A stretch of 21,477 nucleotides of DNA from positions 20,310 to 41,786 of the forward strand of contig DDPV01000002.1 of NCBI GenBank assembly GCA_002342365.1, in the 5' to 3' direction. Of this stretch, positions 7,326-15,729 are shown piece after piece; position 1 is the stretch's first letter; each line of letters starts with the position of its first letter. The position numbers and the translations under genes were made by a program. The DNA comes from Burkholderiales bacterium UBA2459 (GTDB lineage Bacteria; Pseudomonadota; Gammaproteobacteria; Burkholderiales; Burkholderiaceae_E). Below the pieces are notes generated by a model. That model was not told where the DNA came from, did no database searches, and saw only the letters and a program-made list of their open reading frames with translations.

Positions 7326-8204
7326 ATGCGGATCAGTACCCGAGAAGATTTTCGACGTTGGCTTGATGAGCAACTGCTCAGGCCAGCCGAGGGGCTGAAG
7401 GCTGAGTTGGCTCAAGAAGCCAGTCACGTTGCAGCGTCGCCCTTGAGTCGGGCGGCGATTTCAGCGCGCGAACGCGCAAAGGCCAGACGATTTGCGCTCC
7501 CAGGCGGACTTGCCAGCGTGATGGCAGGCGGCTACACCGGTGGCTTTCGCAAGGCGCTCAGCCTCCCGGCAAGTTTTCAGCTGGTGCGGGTTGAGGGCCT
7601 GGAGACGATCGAAAAGGGCGCTTGCACGGTTCGCTTTGAACAGGCGATTTCCAGCGAGTTTCAGGGCCGCGAGGCGTTGAAGGTGGCTGTTACAACCACC
7701 AGTGAAGGTGGGCGTATGGGTCGCCTCGGTGCGTTTTCAGAACGCTGTGAGCACTATTACGACCCGGTCGGCCTGCGTTTGCTCGGTTGGGAGCAGGGCT
7801 CGCGCCGCTTGGCCTTGCAAGCAGGGATCAGCGAACCAGAAAGCTGGCAGCTTGGAAGAACCTACGCCTTGGGTGCTTCAACCCTGAGTCATCACGATGG
7901 ACGCTTGCTCGAGAGCTTCGTGCATAGGGCGCAAATCACTGAGCTGACGCCGACGCTTCGCAAGTCAGGTCTGGCAAGTCGCCTGCAACCGACCTTCGAA
8001 CCGATCCGGGCAAACCGCGACTTCAGTCTTGCGCTGCGCAGCTTTTCGGTGGATGACGACGCTGAGCAAAGCGCAGTGCTCGAGCTATATGAATTCGAGA
8101 TGGGTCCCAAGGGTTTGCAAACAAAGTCGCACAACATTTGTGCCGTCCAGGAAAGTCTCGAGTGGGGCAATCTGCTACAAATGACGATGATTCGCTGCAA
8201 GTAG
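7326..8204 (+). CDS. hypothetical protein, 292 aa, unknown function
   Basis: I do not recognise a family. The start is ATG 7326 with GAAGG eight bases upstream; the open frame before it lies antisense to the amidotransferase gene. No signal peptide or membrane segment is visible. Residues 1-70 look helical and charged (TREDFRRWLDEQLLRPAEGLK); the rest alternates short hydrophobic stretches as in a beta-rich fold, with FSERCEHYYDPVGLRLLGWE around the middle and KSHNICAVQESLEWGNL near the end. Base composition and third-position preference match the neighbours, so it is probably native. The next gene, a CoA-transferase, starts 60 bp downstream on the same strand, but co-function is not evident. 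Confidence 0.75.
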   Translation: MRISTREDFRRWLDEQLLRPAEGLKAELAQEASHVAASPLSRAAISARERAKARRFALPGGLASVMAGGYTGGFRKALSLPASFQLVRVEGLETIEKGACTVRFEQAISSEFQGREALKVAVTTTSEGGRMGRLGAFSERCEHYYDPVGLRLLGWEQGSRRLALQAGISEPESWQLGRTYALGASTLSHHDGRLLESFVHRAQITELTPTLRKSGLASRLQPTFEPIRANRDFSLALRSFSVDDDAEQSAVLELYEFEMGPKGLQTKSHNICAVQESLEWGNLLQMTMIRCK

Positions 8205-8263
8205 TTTTTCAGCTTCCCGGGCGATCTTCTCCCCCCTCCCTCCCTTCTTCCCGTTTATCACCG

Positions 8264-9553
8264 ATGCAAGCAGCACCGCTTCCTTTTGCAGGGATCCGTG
8301 TGCTCGATGTGGCCTCTTTCATCGCGGCCCCGGTTGCGGCAACCGTGTTTGCCGATTACGGCGCCGACGTCATCAAGGTCGAACCGCCGGGCCAGGGTGA
8401 TCCGAACCGGCAGACCTGGGAACTGGCAAGTTATCCCAAGGCGGGATTGAACTACCCCTGGGAGTTGGATTCCCGTGGTAAGCGATCGATCGCACTTGAT
8501 CTGCGGCGCGAGGCAGCTCGCGAAGTGCTCTACCGTCTGGTGAGCCAGGCCGATGTTCTGATCACCAATTACCCACAGCCGGTGCGCGAACGGCTCGGCC
8601 TGTCCTATGAGGCGATCCGGACCATCAACCCGCGGATGATTTATGCGGCCCTGAGCGGTTATGGCGAAGTCGGACCAGACAAAGATCTCCTGGGCTTTGA
8701 TGTCACCGCATTTTTCGCGCGATCGGGACTGCTCGACAGCAATCGTTATGAGGGCCAAGCTCCCGGGGTGGTGATGCCGGCGCAGGGTGATCGAAGTTCG
8801 GGAATCAGCTTGTTTGCGGGCATTCTGATTGCGCTCTGGATGCGTGAGAAGTCTGGCGAAGGCGGATTTGTGAGCAGTTCCCTGCTGGCCAATGGTCTGT
8901 GGGCAAACGGTGTCGGCGCGCAGGCCGCCTTGCTTGGCGGATTTTTACCGCCTCGACCGCCGCGGGAGCGACCGCGCAATGCGCTGACCAACGCCTATCA
9001 GACGGCAGACGAACGCTGGGTGCAGTTATCCATCGTTCGCGAAGAGCGCGACTGGCCGGTGTTTTGTCGGCTGATTGATCGCCTCGACTGGCTCAGCGAC
9101 CCGGGCTTTGATTCGACCGTAAAACGTCGCGCCGCGTCCGCAAGGCTTGTGGCCCTGCTCGATCCGATCTTTGCCTCAAAACCCTGGGAATGGTGGCGCG
9201 CGCAATGTGACGCGGCAGGCATCCCGATTGGCCTGATCGGCCGGCTGCAGGACCTGGCTGCCGATCAGCAGGCGCGAGCAAGCGGTGCGGTTGTGCCCAG
9301 TCTGTCCGAGGGTATGCCCGAGACGCTTGCGGTGCCTTTTCAACTCGATCGGGTAAGCCTGGGGCCGCGGGCTCGTGCGCCTGCCCTGGGTGAGCATGCA
9401 AACGCGATTCTTCAAGAGGCAGGCTACAGTGACGATCAGATCGCGGTCTTGCAGGCTCAGGGGGTTTTCGGCGAATTCGTCGCTGCATCAGGGCTCACCG
9501 ATACCTCTAGGGTCGCTGTTGCTGCCGATAATCCCGACGCAAAGGCCGGATGA
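8264..9553 (+). CDS. family III CoA-transferase (CaiB/BaiF type)
   Basis: Predicted to move CoA between carboxylic acids (for example oxalate, carnitine or aryl-succinate type substrates; not assignable here). The 429-aa product begins with the family N terminus FAGIRVLDVASFIAAP and has GADVIKVEPPGQGDP. The catalytic aspartate is expected at D146 in LLGFDVTAFFARSG, after SGYGEVGP. The Gly-rich stretch and C-terminal DQIAVLQAQGVF are also typical. ATG 8264 was chosen from this homology; the bases before it are pyrimidine-rich without a Shine-Dalgarno, and an in-frame GTG at 8162 is an alternative. The TGA stop shares bases with the ATG of the LysR-type gene (ATGA), so the two are probably co-translated. 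Confidence 0.9.
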   Translation: MQAAPLPFAGIRVLDVASFIAAPVAATVFADYGADVIKVEPPGQGDPNRQTWELASYPKAGLNYPWELDSRGKRSIALDLRREAAREVLYRLVSQADVLITNYPQPVRERLGLSYEAIRTINPRMIYAALSGYGEVGPDKDLLGFDVTAFFARSGLLDSNRYEGQAPGVVMPAQGDRSSGISLFAGILIALWMREKSGEGGFVSSSLLANGLWANGVGAQAALLGGFLPPRPPRERPRNALTNAYQTADERWVQLSIVREERDWPVFCRLIDRLDWLSDPGFDSTVKRRAASARLVALLDPIFASKPWEWWRAQCDAAGIPIGLIGRLQDLAADQQARASGAVVPSLSEGMPETLAVPFQLDRVSLGPRARAPALGEHANAILQEAGYSDDQIAVLQAQGVFGEFVAASGLTDTSRVAVAADNPDAKAG

Positions 9554-10434
9554 ACCTCAACTATCGACACCTTTATTACTTTTGGGTGGTGGCGCGCGAA
9601 GGTGGCTTTTCAAAGGCCGCCAACCGGCTCAACATGGCGGTGCAAACCATCAGCGCGCAGGTTCGCGAACTTGAAGCTTCGCTCGGGCAGCAATTGCTCA
9701 AGCCTTCGGGTCGGGGTGTGGTGCTCAGTGAAGCCGGACAAACTGCCTTTCGCCGCGCCGAGGAGATCTTTCAGCTCGGTTCAACGCTGATGGAGGAGTT
9801 GGCTCAAGTCGGTGTGCAATCGGTTTTGCGGTTTTCACTGGGACTTCCCGATGGTGTTTCCAAGCTCGCTGTCCACCGCCTGCTCGAGCCGGTGCTTAAA
9901 CTGCCGAGCTTGCGGCTGCTTTGCCACGAGGGTGAATTCGATCCACTGATCGGTGAGCTTGCGATGCATCAACTCGATGCGGTGATCGCCAATCAGCCAG
10001 CCCCGGCAAATCCGAACCTTCGCCTGTTCAGTCAAAAAATCGCCTCAAGCCAGATTCACTGGTATGGGCCAGAGGCTTTGTTGGGTGGCCTGCCGGTGCA
10101 GGCGCGTGCTTTTCCACATTGCCTGAGGCATTTACCGATTCTGCTTCCGACCACCCACACACCCTTGCGTCATGCACTGGATCGATGGTTTGAAAGCGAG
10201 CAGCTTCCGATGCACATTGCCGGTGAGTTTGAAGACAGCGCCTTGATGAGCCTCTTTGCGATGCAGGGCATGGGCGTTTTTCCGGTCAGTGCCCTGGGCG
10301 CTGAAGAGTTAAGAACGATGCCCGGGCTGATTTGCCTTGGAGGCACCCAACTTGGTGAGGACCTTTACTTGATCAACACAAGGCGTGCACGCCAGCACCC
10401 GGCGGTGTTATCGATTCTCAAGCCTAAGGTCTGA
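9550..10434 (+). CDS. nhaR: LysR-type transcriptional regulator, NhaR-like
   Basis: DNA-binding regulator of 294 aa. The N terminus NLNYRHLYYFWVVAREGGFS, with KAANRLNMAVQTISAQVREL as the helix-turn-helix (about residues 20-42), is close to NhaR, the activator of Na+/H+ antiporter genes in enterics; similar proteins are common in betaproteobacteria with less certain targets. The remainder is a LysR effector domain. The gene overlaps the CoA-transferase by 4 nt and its translation probably depends on it. No antiporter gene is in the window, so its target is unknown; the repeats and palindrome just downstream could be binding sites but nothing ties them to it. Confidence 0.85.
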   Translation: MNLNYRHLYYFWVVAREGGFSKAANRLNMAVQTISAQVRELEASLGQQLLKPSGRGVVLSEAGQTAFRRAEEIFQLGSTLMEELAQVGVQSVLRFSLGLPDGVSKLAVHRLLEPVLKLPSLRLLCHEGEFDPLIGELAMHQLDAVIANQPAPANPNLRLFSQKIASSQIHWYGPEALLGGLPVQARAFPHCLRHLPILLPTTHTPLRHALDRWFESEQLPMHIAGEFEDSALMSLFAMQGMGVFPVSALGAEELRTMPGLICLGGTQLGEDLYLINTRRARQHPAVLSILKPKV

Positions 10435-10450
10435 ACTTGAAACGCAAGGC

Positions 10451-10569
10451 CTGAGTCGCACTTCAGCCTGAGATCCTCTTCAGTCTGAGTTCCGCTTCAG
10501 TCTGAGTTTCACTTGAGTCCCAGTTTCGTTTCAGTCTCAATTTCGCTTCAGTCTCAGCTTTGTTTCATT
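10451..10569 (+). repeat. seven imperfect 17-bp tandem repeats
   Basis: Seven consecutive units of exactly 17 bp start at 10451, 10468, 10485, 10502, 10519, 10536 and 10553. A typical unit is CTGAGTTTCGCTTCAGT. Each junction makes a small palindrome (TCAG-T-CTGA). The period is not a multiple of three and the region follows the LysR stop, so it is not coding. There are no spacers, which excludes CRISPR. Confidence 0.92.
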
Positions 10570-10584
10570 CAGGTTAAACCTGAA
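10568..10584. promoter_or_regulatory. 17-bp palindrome, candidate operator
   Basis: TTCAGGTTAAACCTGAA is a perfect dyad with 8-bp arms around one central base, at the end of the 17-bp repeat array and 167 bp before the HPF-like gene. The single-base centre makes an RNA hairpin unlikely and a dimeric protein site more likely. AT-rich DNA follows (10585-10635), which may hold the promoter, but no clear -35/-10 pair could be assigned. Confidence 0.45.
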
Positions 10585-10662
10585 GAACCTTCAAATAAAA
10601 CATGATTTTTTCGATGTAAGTTTTTCTCTATCCTGTGCTTGTGCGGTCGGTTGCAGGGGTAC

Positions 10663-10727
10663 CTGATCAAGGCTTCGGGCGCTTCACTGCCCGGCTTGCG
10701 CGTTCAGACGCATCAGCGCCTGATCAG
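10663..10727 (+). promoter_or_regulatory. possible three-way-junction leader RNA
   Basis: The outer stem pairs CTGATCAAGGC (10663-10673, with one bulged A) with GCCTGATCAG (10718-10727). It encloses hairpin CGGGC/GCCCG (10676-10680 with 10689-10693, 8-nt loop) and hairpin GCGT/ACGC (10700-10703 with 10708-10711, TCAG loop). The outer stem closes about nine bases before the AAAGGG ribosome site of the HPF-like gene. The folding was done by eye; no known riboswitch motif is recognised. Confidence 0.35.
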
Positions 10728-10750
10728 CTTCATGGAAAGGGAAAAACAGT

Positions 10751-11122
10751 ATGCAAATCGTGATCGAGTCATCGGTAGTTGATCAATACGCCCTCTCGCG
10801 CGCCTCCATCCAGGCAAGGGTTCGTTATTTGCTTCGTCGCCACGAGAAGGCAATCAATCTCGTTCGGGTTCGGCTCGCGCCGGTTTCTGCACCGCTTGGC
10901 GGCGCAAACCGGCAGTGCCAATTGCTGCTTCGTGTCGACGGTATTGCGCCCATTTTGATCACCGCAAGAGCGCGCAACACCACCCAGGCCCTTGAGCATG
11001 CCTTGCAACATGCATCAATGAAGGCCATTCAAGCAAGAAAGCGCCAATGGATCCGGCGTCTCAACCCGCTTCGGGTGCTTGACGGCATGCGCAACCAGCG
11101 TTTACGGTACGCAACATCGTAA
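10751..11122 (+). CDS. HPF/RaiA-like ribosome-associated protein
   Basis: A 123-aa basic protein. The pattern MQIVIES at the start, then QARVRYLLRRHEKAINLVRVRL, a core CQLLLRVDGIAPILITARARNTTQALEHALQHASMKAIQARKR and a basic tail resembles short betaproteobacterial HPF/YfiA family members, which bind the 30S decoding region and hibernate ribosomes under stress. Similarity is moderate and was not checked by search. The ATG has AAAGGG about nine bases upstream. It is preceded by 316 bp without a gene that contains the 17-bp repeats, a palindrome and a possible structured leader, which suggests dedicated regulation. Its C terminus (WIRRLNPLRVLDGMRNQRLRY) extends beyond the usual domain. Confidence 0.62.
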   Translation: MQIVIESSVVDQYALSRASIQARVRYLLRRHEKAINLVRVRLAPVSAPLGGANRQCQLLLRVDGIAPILITARARNTTQALEHALQHASMKAIQARKRQWIRRLNPLRVLDGMRNQRLRYATS

Positions 11123-11241
11123 GATCGACAATCGGTTCGAAACCAACGACATAAGGATAATCGGGTCAGACGCGTGGACTGAGCGATACACTTGGAGGCT
11201 ATTGATCTTCCCGTGTTGAATTGCTCACCGACCTTGCGTCC

Positions 11242-12483
11242 ATGAATCCTTTCGAATCGACGCGCCAGGCATCTGGCGCATTGCCACTGCACCCCGGGCA
11301 AAGCCTTAAACGGCTTTTCCTCCCGCTAATACTTGCAAGCCTTGCGGCTTGCTCCGAGCCGGACAAGCAAGCCACAGGCCAGCCCGCTGAAAAGGCTGCT
11401 GCAAGCGCAGCAGGCGGCTCGGCGCAGCAAGCGATGCTTGCCGAGGAAAAACCAAGGCCGGTTAGAACCATGGTCTTGGGGGAAGAATCGGTTCGGATGG
11501 CCGCTGCGGTCTATCCGGGCGAGTTGCGGGCACGACACGAAAGCCGGCTGGGTTTTCGCGTGGCCGGCAAGCTGATCGCAAGACAGGTTCAGGCGGGTGA
11601 TCGGGTAACCGCAGGACAAATCCTTGCCCGCCTTGATCCCTCCGAGTCGGCCCCGCAGACGGCTGCGGCGAAAGCGCAGTGGCTGGGCGCTGAGACCGAT
11701 TTAAAACTTGCTAACGCAGATTTGCAGCGCATTGTGGATTTGCGCGAGAAGGGCTTTGTGAGCGAAGCCCAAGTTGACCGGCAGCGCGCCGCAGTGGACG
11801 CTGCAAAGGCACGTCTTGAGGCAGCGCAGGCCCAATTGGCGCAAGCCAGCAACGCAGTCGAGTTTCAGGTGATTCGCGCCGATGCGCCAGGCGTGGTGGT
11901 CGGATTGGATGCCGAGCTGGGGCAGGTGATTGCCGCTGGTCAGTCGGTGATGCGTCTTGCCCGCGATGGCGAGCGCGAAGCGCTCATTTACCTGCCCGAG
12001 ACCAAGATGCCTGGGCTTGCGCTCGGGCAAGCCTGGCTCGTGTGGCTTGCCGGTGAGCGTGGCGCGCAGGCCAGGCGCTATCAAGCTTTCATACGCGAAA
12101 TATCGCCGCTTGCCGAACCTGGAACCCGCACCTTTGCGATACGGCTTGCTCTGCGTGAACCGATGGCGGGTATGCCCTTGGGGGTCAGCTTGCAAGCGCA
12201 GGCACTCAGCCCGGATAAACAGGCAGCCAGAGGCGAACTGCTGATGCCCACCACTGCCTTGTATTCACGCGATGGCAAGACCTATGTTTGGAAGGTTGAC
12301 GAAAGCTCAGCAACCGTGCGTCTGGTTGCCGTCGATCTGCTTGGCTATAGCGATCAAGGCGTGCGGCTTCGCAGCGCCGATCCGCAATCTGCGGCTGCAG
12401 GACTTTCGGCAGGTGATCGTGTGGTCACCGCTGGGGTTCATTTTTTGCGCGAAGGGCAAAAAATCCGCTGGACTGAGGGCTGA
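11242..12483 (+). CDS. RND efflux periplasmic adaptor (membrane fusion) lipoprotein
   Basis: Links an RND pump to an outer-membrane channel. The protein (413 aa from ATG 11242) has a lipobox LASLAAC with the lipidated Cys at 37, then the HlyD-like core: first lipoyl half FRVAGKLIARQVQAGDRVTAGQ, a coiled-coil hairpin (about 155-215, rich in A, Q and L), second lipoyl half ADAPGVVVGLDAELGQVIAAGQ, a beta-barrel and the membrane-proximal domain. Neither ATG 11242 nor the in-frame TTG 11221 or TTG 11281 has a good ribosome site; TTG 11281 would give a signal peptide of more usual length (Cys at 24). The stop is 3 nt before the pump gene, so they form an operon. Confidence 0.9.
   Translation: MNPFESTRQASGALPLHPGQSLKRLFLPLILASLAACSEPDKQATGQPAEKAAASAAGGSAQQAMLAEEKPRPVRTMVLGEESVRMAAAVYPGELRARHESRLGFRVAGKLIARQVQAGDRVTAGQILARLDPSESAPQTAAAKAQWLGAETDLKLANADLQRIVDLREKGFVSEAQVDRQRAAVDAAKARLEAAQAQLAQASNAVEFQVIRADAPGVVVGLDAELGQVIAAGQSVMRLARDGEREALIYLPETKMPGLALGQAWLVWLAGERGAQARRYQAFIREISPLAEPGTRTFAIRLALREPMAGMPLGVSLQAQALSPDKQAARGELLMPTTALYSRDGKTYVWKVDESSATVRLVAVDLLGYSDQGVRLRSADPQSAAAGLSAGDRVVTAGVHFLREGQKIRWTEG
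11262..11279 (+). promoter_or_regulatory. stable hairpin at the adaptor gene start
   Basis: GCGCCAG-GCAT-CTGGCGC has a perfect 7-bp GC-rich stem with a 4-base loop. It ends one base before the alternative TTG start at 11281. If that TTG is the true start, the hairpin would lie in the leader and block initiation; if ATG 11242 is the start, it lies in the signal-peptide coding region. Confidence 0.4.
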
Positions 12484-12486
12484 GTC

Positions 12487-15400
12487 ATGAGCCGAGACGA
12501 TCGTCTGCCGGGGCGCAGCCCGGCTTGGAATCTGTCAGCCCTTGCCTTGCGCTGGCCCCAGGTGAGTTTGTTTTTCATTGCGGTGGTGGCGATTGCCGGC
12601 GCGCTGTCGTACTTCAAGTTGGGGCAACGCGAAGATCCCGATTTTACCTTTCGCGCCATGGTGATCCGAAGCATCTGGCCCGGCGCAAGCGCTGAGCAAA
12701 CCGATCAGCAAGTGACCGATCGGATCGAAAAAAAGCTTCAGGAGATTCCCTATTTCAAATTCACCCGCAGCTACTCGCGTGCGGGCGAATCCCTGATTGT
12801 GCTTGAGCTGCTTGACACCGCACCGGCTGCCGAGGTGCCGCAGATTTGGTACCAGGTACGAAAAAAACTGGGCGATATACGTGGCCAACTGCCTGCCGAC
12901 TTGATGGGTCCTTACTTTAACGATGAGTTCGGTGATGTTTTTGGATCGATCTGGGCGTTTACCGCTGATGGCTATAGCCTGGCAGAACTCAGGCGAGAGG
13001 TCGAGCAGGTGCGACAAAGCCTGCTTCGCATTCCCGACGTTTCAAAAATTGAACTCATCGGGCTACAGGATGAGAAAATCTATATCGAAATCGACAGCAC
13101 CAAGCTCGCAGCGCTCGGTCTGGACCCTTCGCAGCTGATTGCCCAGTTGCAGGCGCAAAATGTGATCTCGCCCTCGGGGGTTGTGCACGGCCCGGCCCTG
13201 TCGATTCCCTTGCGGGTGAGCGGTGGCTTTGACAGCGTTGCATCGATCGAAAAGCTCGCGATTTTCATCAACAACCGCAGCCTTTTATTGTCTGATGTTG
13301 CCCGGGTGTATCGCGGCTACCAGGACCCACCCGTATACACCATGCGCTTTGGGGGCAAGGAGGCAATCGGCCTTGCGGTCTCGATGGTTCGCAGGGGCGA
13401 TGTGCTGAAACTGGGCGAAAACCTCGATGCTGCGATGGCGCGGCTGCAAGCCGACTGGCCCATCGGGATCCAGGCAGCCAAGGTATCGGATCAGCCCCGA
13501 CTTGTTCGCAAGGCCGTTGGGCTGTTCATGCAGGCGCTGCTTGAAGCCGTTGCGATCGTGCTCGCGGTGAGCTTTTTAAGCCTGGGCTTCAGGGCGGGCA
13601 GCGTGGTCGCACTCACCATACCCTTGGTGCTCGCCGGCACTTTTTGGGGCATGGCCTGGTTCGGGATTGACTTGCACCGCGTTTCAACCGGCGCCTTGAT
13701 CATCGCACTCGGACTTCTGGTTGACGATGCGATGATTGTGGTCGAAATGATGGCGCGCAAGATCGAGGAGGGCTTCGATCGCTTTTCGGCTGCGACCTTT
13801 GCCTATCAGCATACGGCGTTTCCGATGCTGACCGGTACCCTGATTACCGCTGCTGGCTTTTTGCCGATTGCAACCGCAAAGTCCTCAACCGGCGAGTACA
13901 CCTTCGCAATTTTCGCGGTGGTCACGCTTGCGCTTTTGGTATCGTGGCTTGCTGCGGTGCTTGCAACGCCTTTTTTGGGCTATTACCTGCTCAAGCCCAA
14001 GCTCCTATCCAGCTTGCAAGCGAGCCAAGCTGACAGGCCGAGTGCCCAGGGCGTTTCAGCGGGACAGGCCGATCATGAGCAACAGGGTGAGGTCTTTGAG
14101 ACGCCCTTTTACCGTCGACTGCGCTTGTTGATCGACGCTTGCATGCGGCGTGCAAACCTCACGATTGGGCTCACCCTCGCAAGTTTCGTGCTCGGTGCGC
14201 TGGGTATGGCGGCGACTGAAAAGCAGTTTTTCCCGTCCTCAGACCGCGCTGAATTGTTGGTGGAAATGTGGCTTGCGGAGGGATCAAGTCTTGAGGCAAC
14301 GGCCTTGCAAGCGCAGCGACTCGAGAAGCAATTGCTTGCAGACAAGCAGGTGTCGACCTTCGTGAGTTATGTGGGTAACGGATCGCCTCGTTATTATTTA
14401 TCGCTCGATCAACAATTGTTTCGACCCAATTTTGCCCAGTTTGTAATCCTCACGCCTGATGTGCCAAGTCGCGATGCGGTTTTGCTGCGCCTGCGAGAAC
14501 GACTAGCCGAGGACTTTCCCGCAGTCCGTGCGCGTGTTTTTCGGACCCCGCTGGGGCCGCCGGTGGCCTATCCGGTGCAGTTTCGGGTGATGGGCCCCGA
14601 AGCTGATCGCCTGAAGGCAATCGCCGCTCAGGTCGCCGAGAAAGTTCGCGCCAACCCCAAAGCGCTCGAAACGCATCTTGATTGGGGCGATCAAAGTGCT
14701 GTGCTTCGGGTTGAGGTCGATCAGGACAGGGCGCGGGCGGCCGGTGTGTCCACCGCGCAAATCCGGCGTGCGGTAGCCGGGGCCTTGAATGGAACCACGA
14801 TCGGTCAGTATCGCGAAAACGATCAATTGATCGATATTGTGCTGCGATCAACCGAAGACGAGCGCGAGCATCTTGACCGGGTTGCATCGATACAAATTGC
14901 GAGTGCCTTCGGCAAATCGCTTCCTCTGGAGCAAGTCGCCAGCATCAGCATGGCGATGGAGGAGCCCATTTATTGGAGGCGCAGTCGAATGCCAACGCTC
15001 ACGGTTCGCGCCGATATGGTCGATGGTGTGCAGGCGCCCGATCTTGCAAAAGCGATTGATTCAACCCTTGGATCGATCAGGGAGAAACTTCCGCCCGGCT
15101 ACCGCGTCGAGATCGGAGGACCCTTCGAGGATAATCTGGCAGCGCAGGCCTCGATCAACGTGGGTATGCCAATGATGCTTGCGATCGTGTGCGCTTTGCT
15201 GATGCTTCAGTTGCGTACGCTGGGTTTGACAACGCTTGTGTTGATCACAGCGCCGCTTGGCATTGTGGGTGTTGCCGGTGCCCTGCTGCTTTTTGCCAAA
15301 CCCTTTGGCTTTGTCGCCATGCTGGGCACAATCGCCTTGGGCGGCATGATCATGCGCAATACCGTGATTCTTGTTGAGCAAATTCGGATCGATCGCGAGC

Positions 15401-15630
15401 AAGGCGTGCATCCCTGGCGAGCGGTTCGTGAGTCGGCGGTGCGTCGCTTCCGGCCCATAGCCCTCACCGCTGCCGCAGCGATTCTTGCCATGATTCCGCT
15501 GTCGCGCGACGTGCTGTGGGGACCGATGGCGCTGTCGATCATGGGCGGCTTGCTTGTGGCCACCGTACTCACCTTGCTGGTTGTTCCTGCCCTTTATGTG
15601 CGTTTTTATCGCGTTAAGGCGCCGCTTTAA
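12487..15630 (+). CDS. RND (HAE1/AcrB-family) efflux pump
   Basis: Inner-membrane proton-driven exporter of 1047 aa, the usual family length. It has the twofold RND layout: TM1 near residues 22-42, a large periplasmic loop, TM2-6, a second periplasmic loop after TM7 (about 550), and TM8-12. The proton-relay aspartates are D413-D414 in GLLVDDAMIVVE; the residue matching AcrB Lys940 is R957 in GGMIMRNTVILVE, a conservative change. The cytoplasmic linker before TM7 is Gln/Ser-rich (about 510-540). ATG 12487 has GAGGG seven bases upstream. It is co-transcribed with the adaptor; no TolC-like gene follows, so it presumably borrows a channel. Substrates cannot be deduced. Convergent with the Crp-like gene; the 99-bp gap shows no convincing terminator. 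Confidence 0.95.
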   Translation: MSRDDRLPGRSPAWNLSALALRWPQVSLFFIAVVAIAGALSYFKLGQREDPDFTFRAMVIRSIWPGASAEQTDQQVTDRIEKKLQEIPYFKFTRSYSRAGESLIVLELLDTAPAAEVPQIWYQVRKKLGDIRGQLPADLMGPYFNDEFGDVFGSIWAFTADGYSLAELRREVEQVRQSLLRIPDVSKIELIGLQDEKIYIEIDSTKLAALGLDPSQLIAQLQAQNVISPSGVVHGPALSIPLRVSGGFDSVASIEKLAIFINNRSLLLSDVARVYRGYQDPPVYTMRFGGKEAIGLAVSMVRRGDVLKLGENLDAAMARLQADWPIGIQAAKVSDQPRLVRKAVGLFMQALLEAVAIVLAVSFLSLGFRAGSVVALTIPLVLAGTFWGMAWFGIDLHRVSTGALIIALGLLVDDAMIVVEMMARKIEEGFDRFSAATFAYQHTAFPMLTGTLITAAGFLPIATAKSSTGEYTFAIFAVVTLALLVSWLAAVLATPFLGYYLLKPKLLSSLQASQADRPSAQGVSAGQADHEQQGEVFETPFYRRLRLLIDACMRRANLTIGLTLASFVLGALGMAATEKQFFPSSDRAELLVEMWLAEGSSLEATALQAQRLEKQLLADKQVSTFVSYVGNGSPRYYLSLDQQLFRPNFAQFVILTPDVPSRDAVLLRLRERLAEDFPAVRARVFRTPLGPPVAYPVQFRVMGPEADRLKAIAAQVAEKVRANPKALETHLDWGDQSAVLRVEVDQDRARAAGVSTAQIRRAVAGALNGTTIGQYRENDQLIDIVLRSTEDEREHLDRVASIQIASAFGKSLPLEQVASISMAMEEPIYWRRSRMPTLTVRADMVDGVQAPDLAKAIDSTLGSIREKLPPGYRVEIGGPFEDNLAAQASINVGMPMMLAIVCALLMLQLRTLGLTTLVLITAPLGIVGVAGALLLFAKPFGFVAMLGTIALGGMIMRNTVILVEQIRIDREQGVHPWRAVRESAVRRFRPIALTAAAAILAMIPLSRDVLWGPMALSIMGGLLVATVLTLLVVPALYVRFYRVKAPL

Positions 15631-15729
15631 CTTCGTTTTTGCGGCGATTGTCCTGATGGCGGCAAGCAAGCCTGACGAAGGCTCAGGGCCATGAAACCGG
15701 GGCCGAACGCTCAGGCCAGAGCGCAGTGA

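Noticed and set aside
10451..10569. CRISPR array
   Set aside because: Units are contiguous, 17 bp and imperfect, with no spacers and no cas genes.
15669..15683. Terminator between the RND pump and the Crp-like gene
   Set aside because: Only a 5-bp stem (AGCCT/AGGCT) without a T-run; several alternative pairings are equally good.
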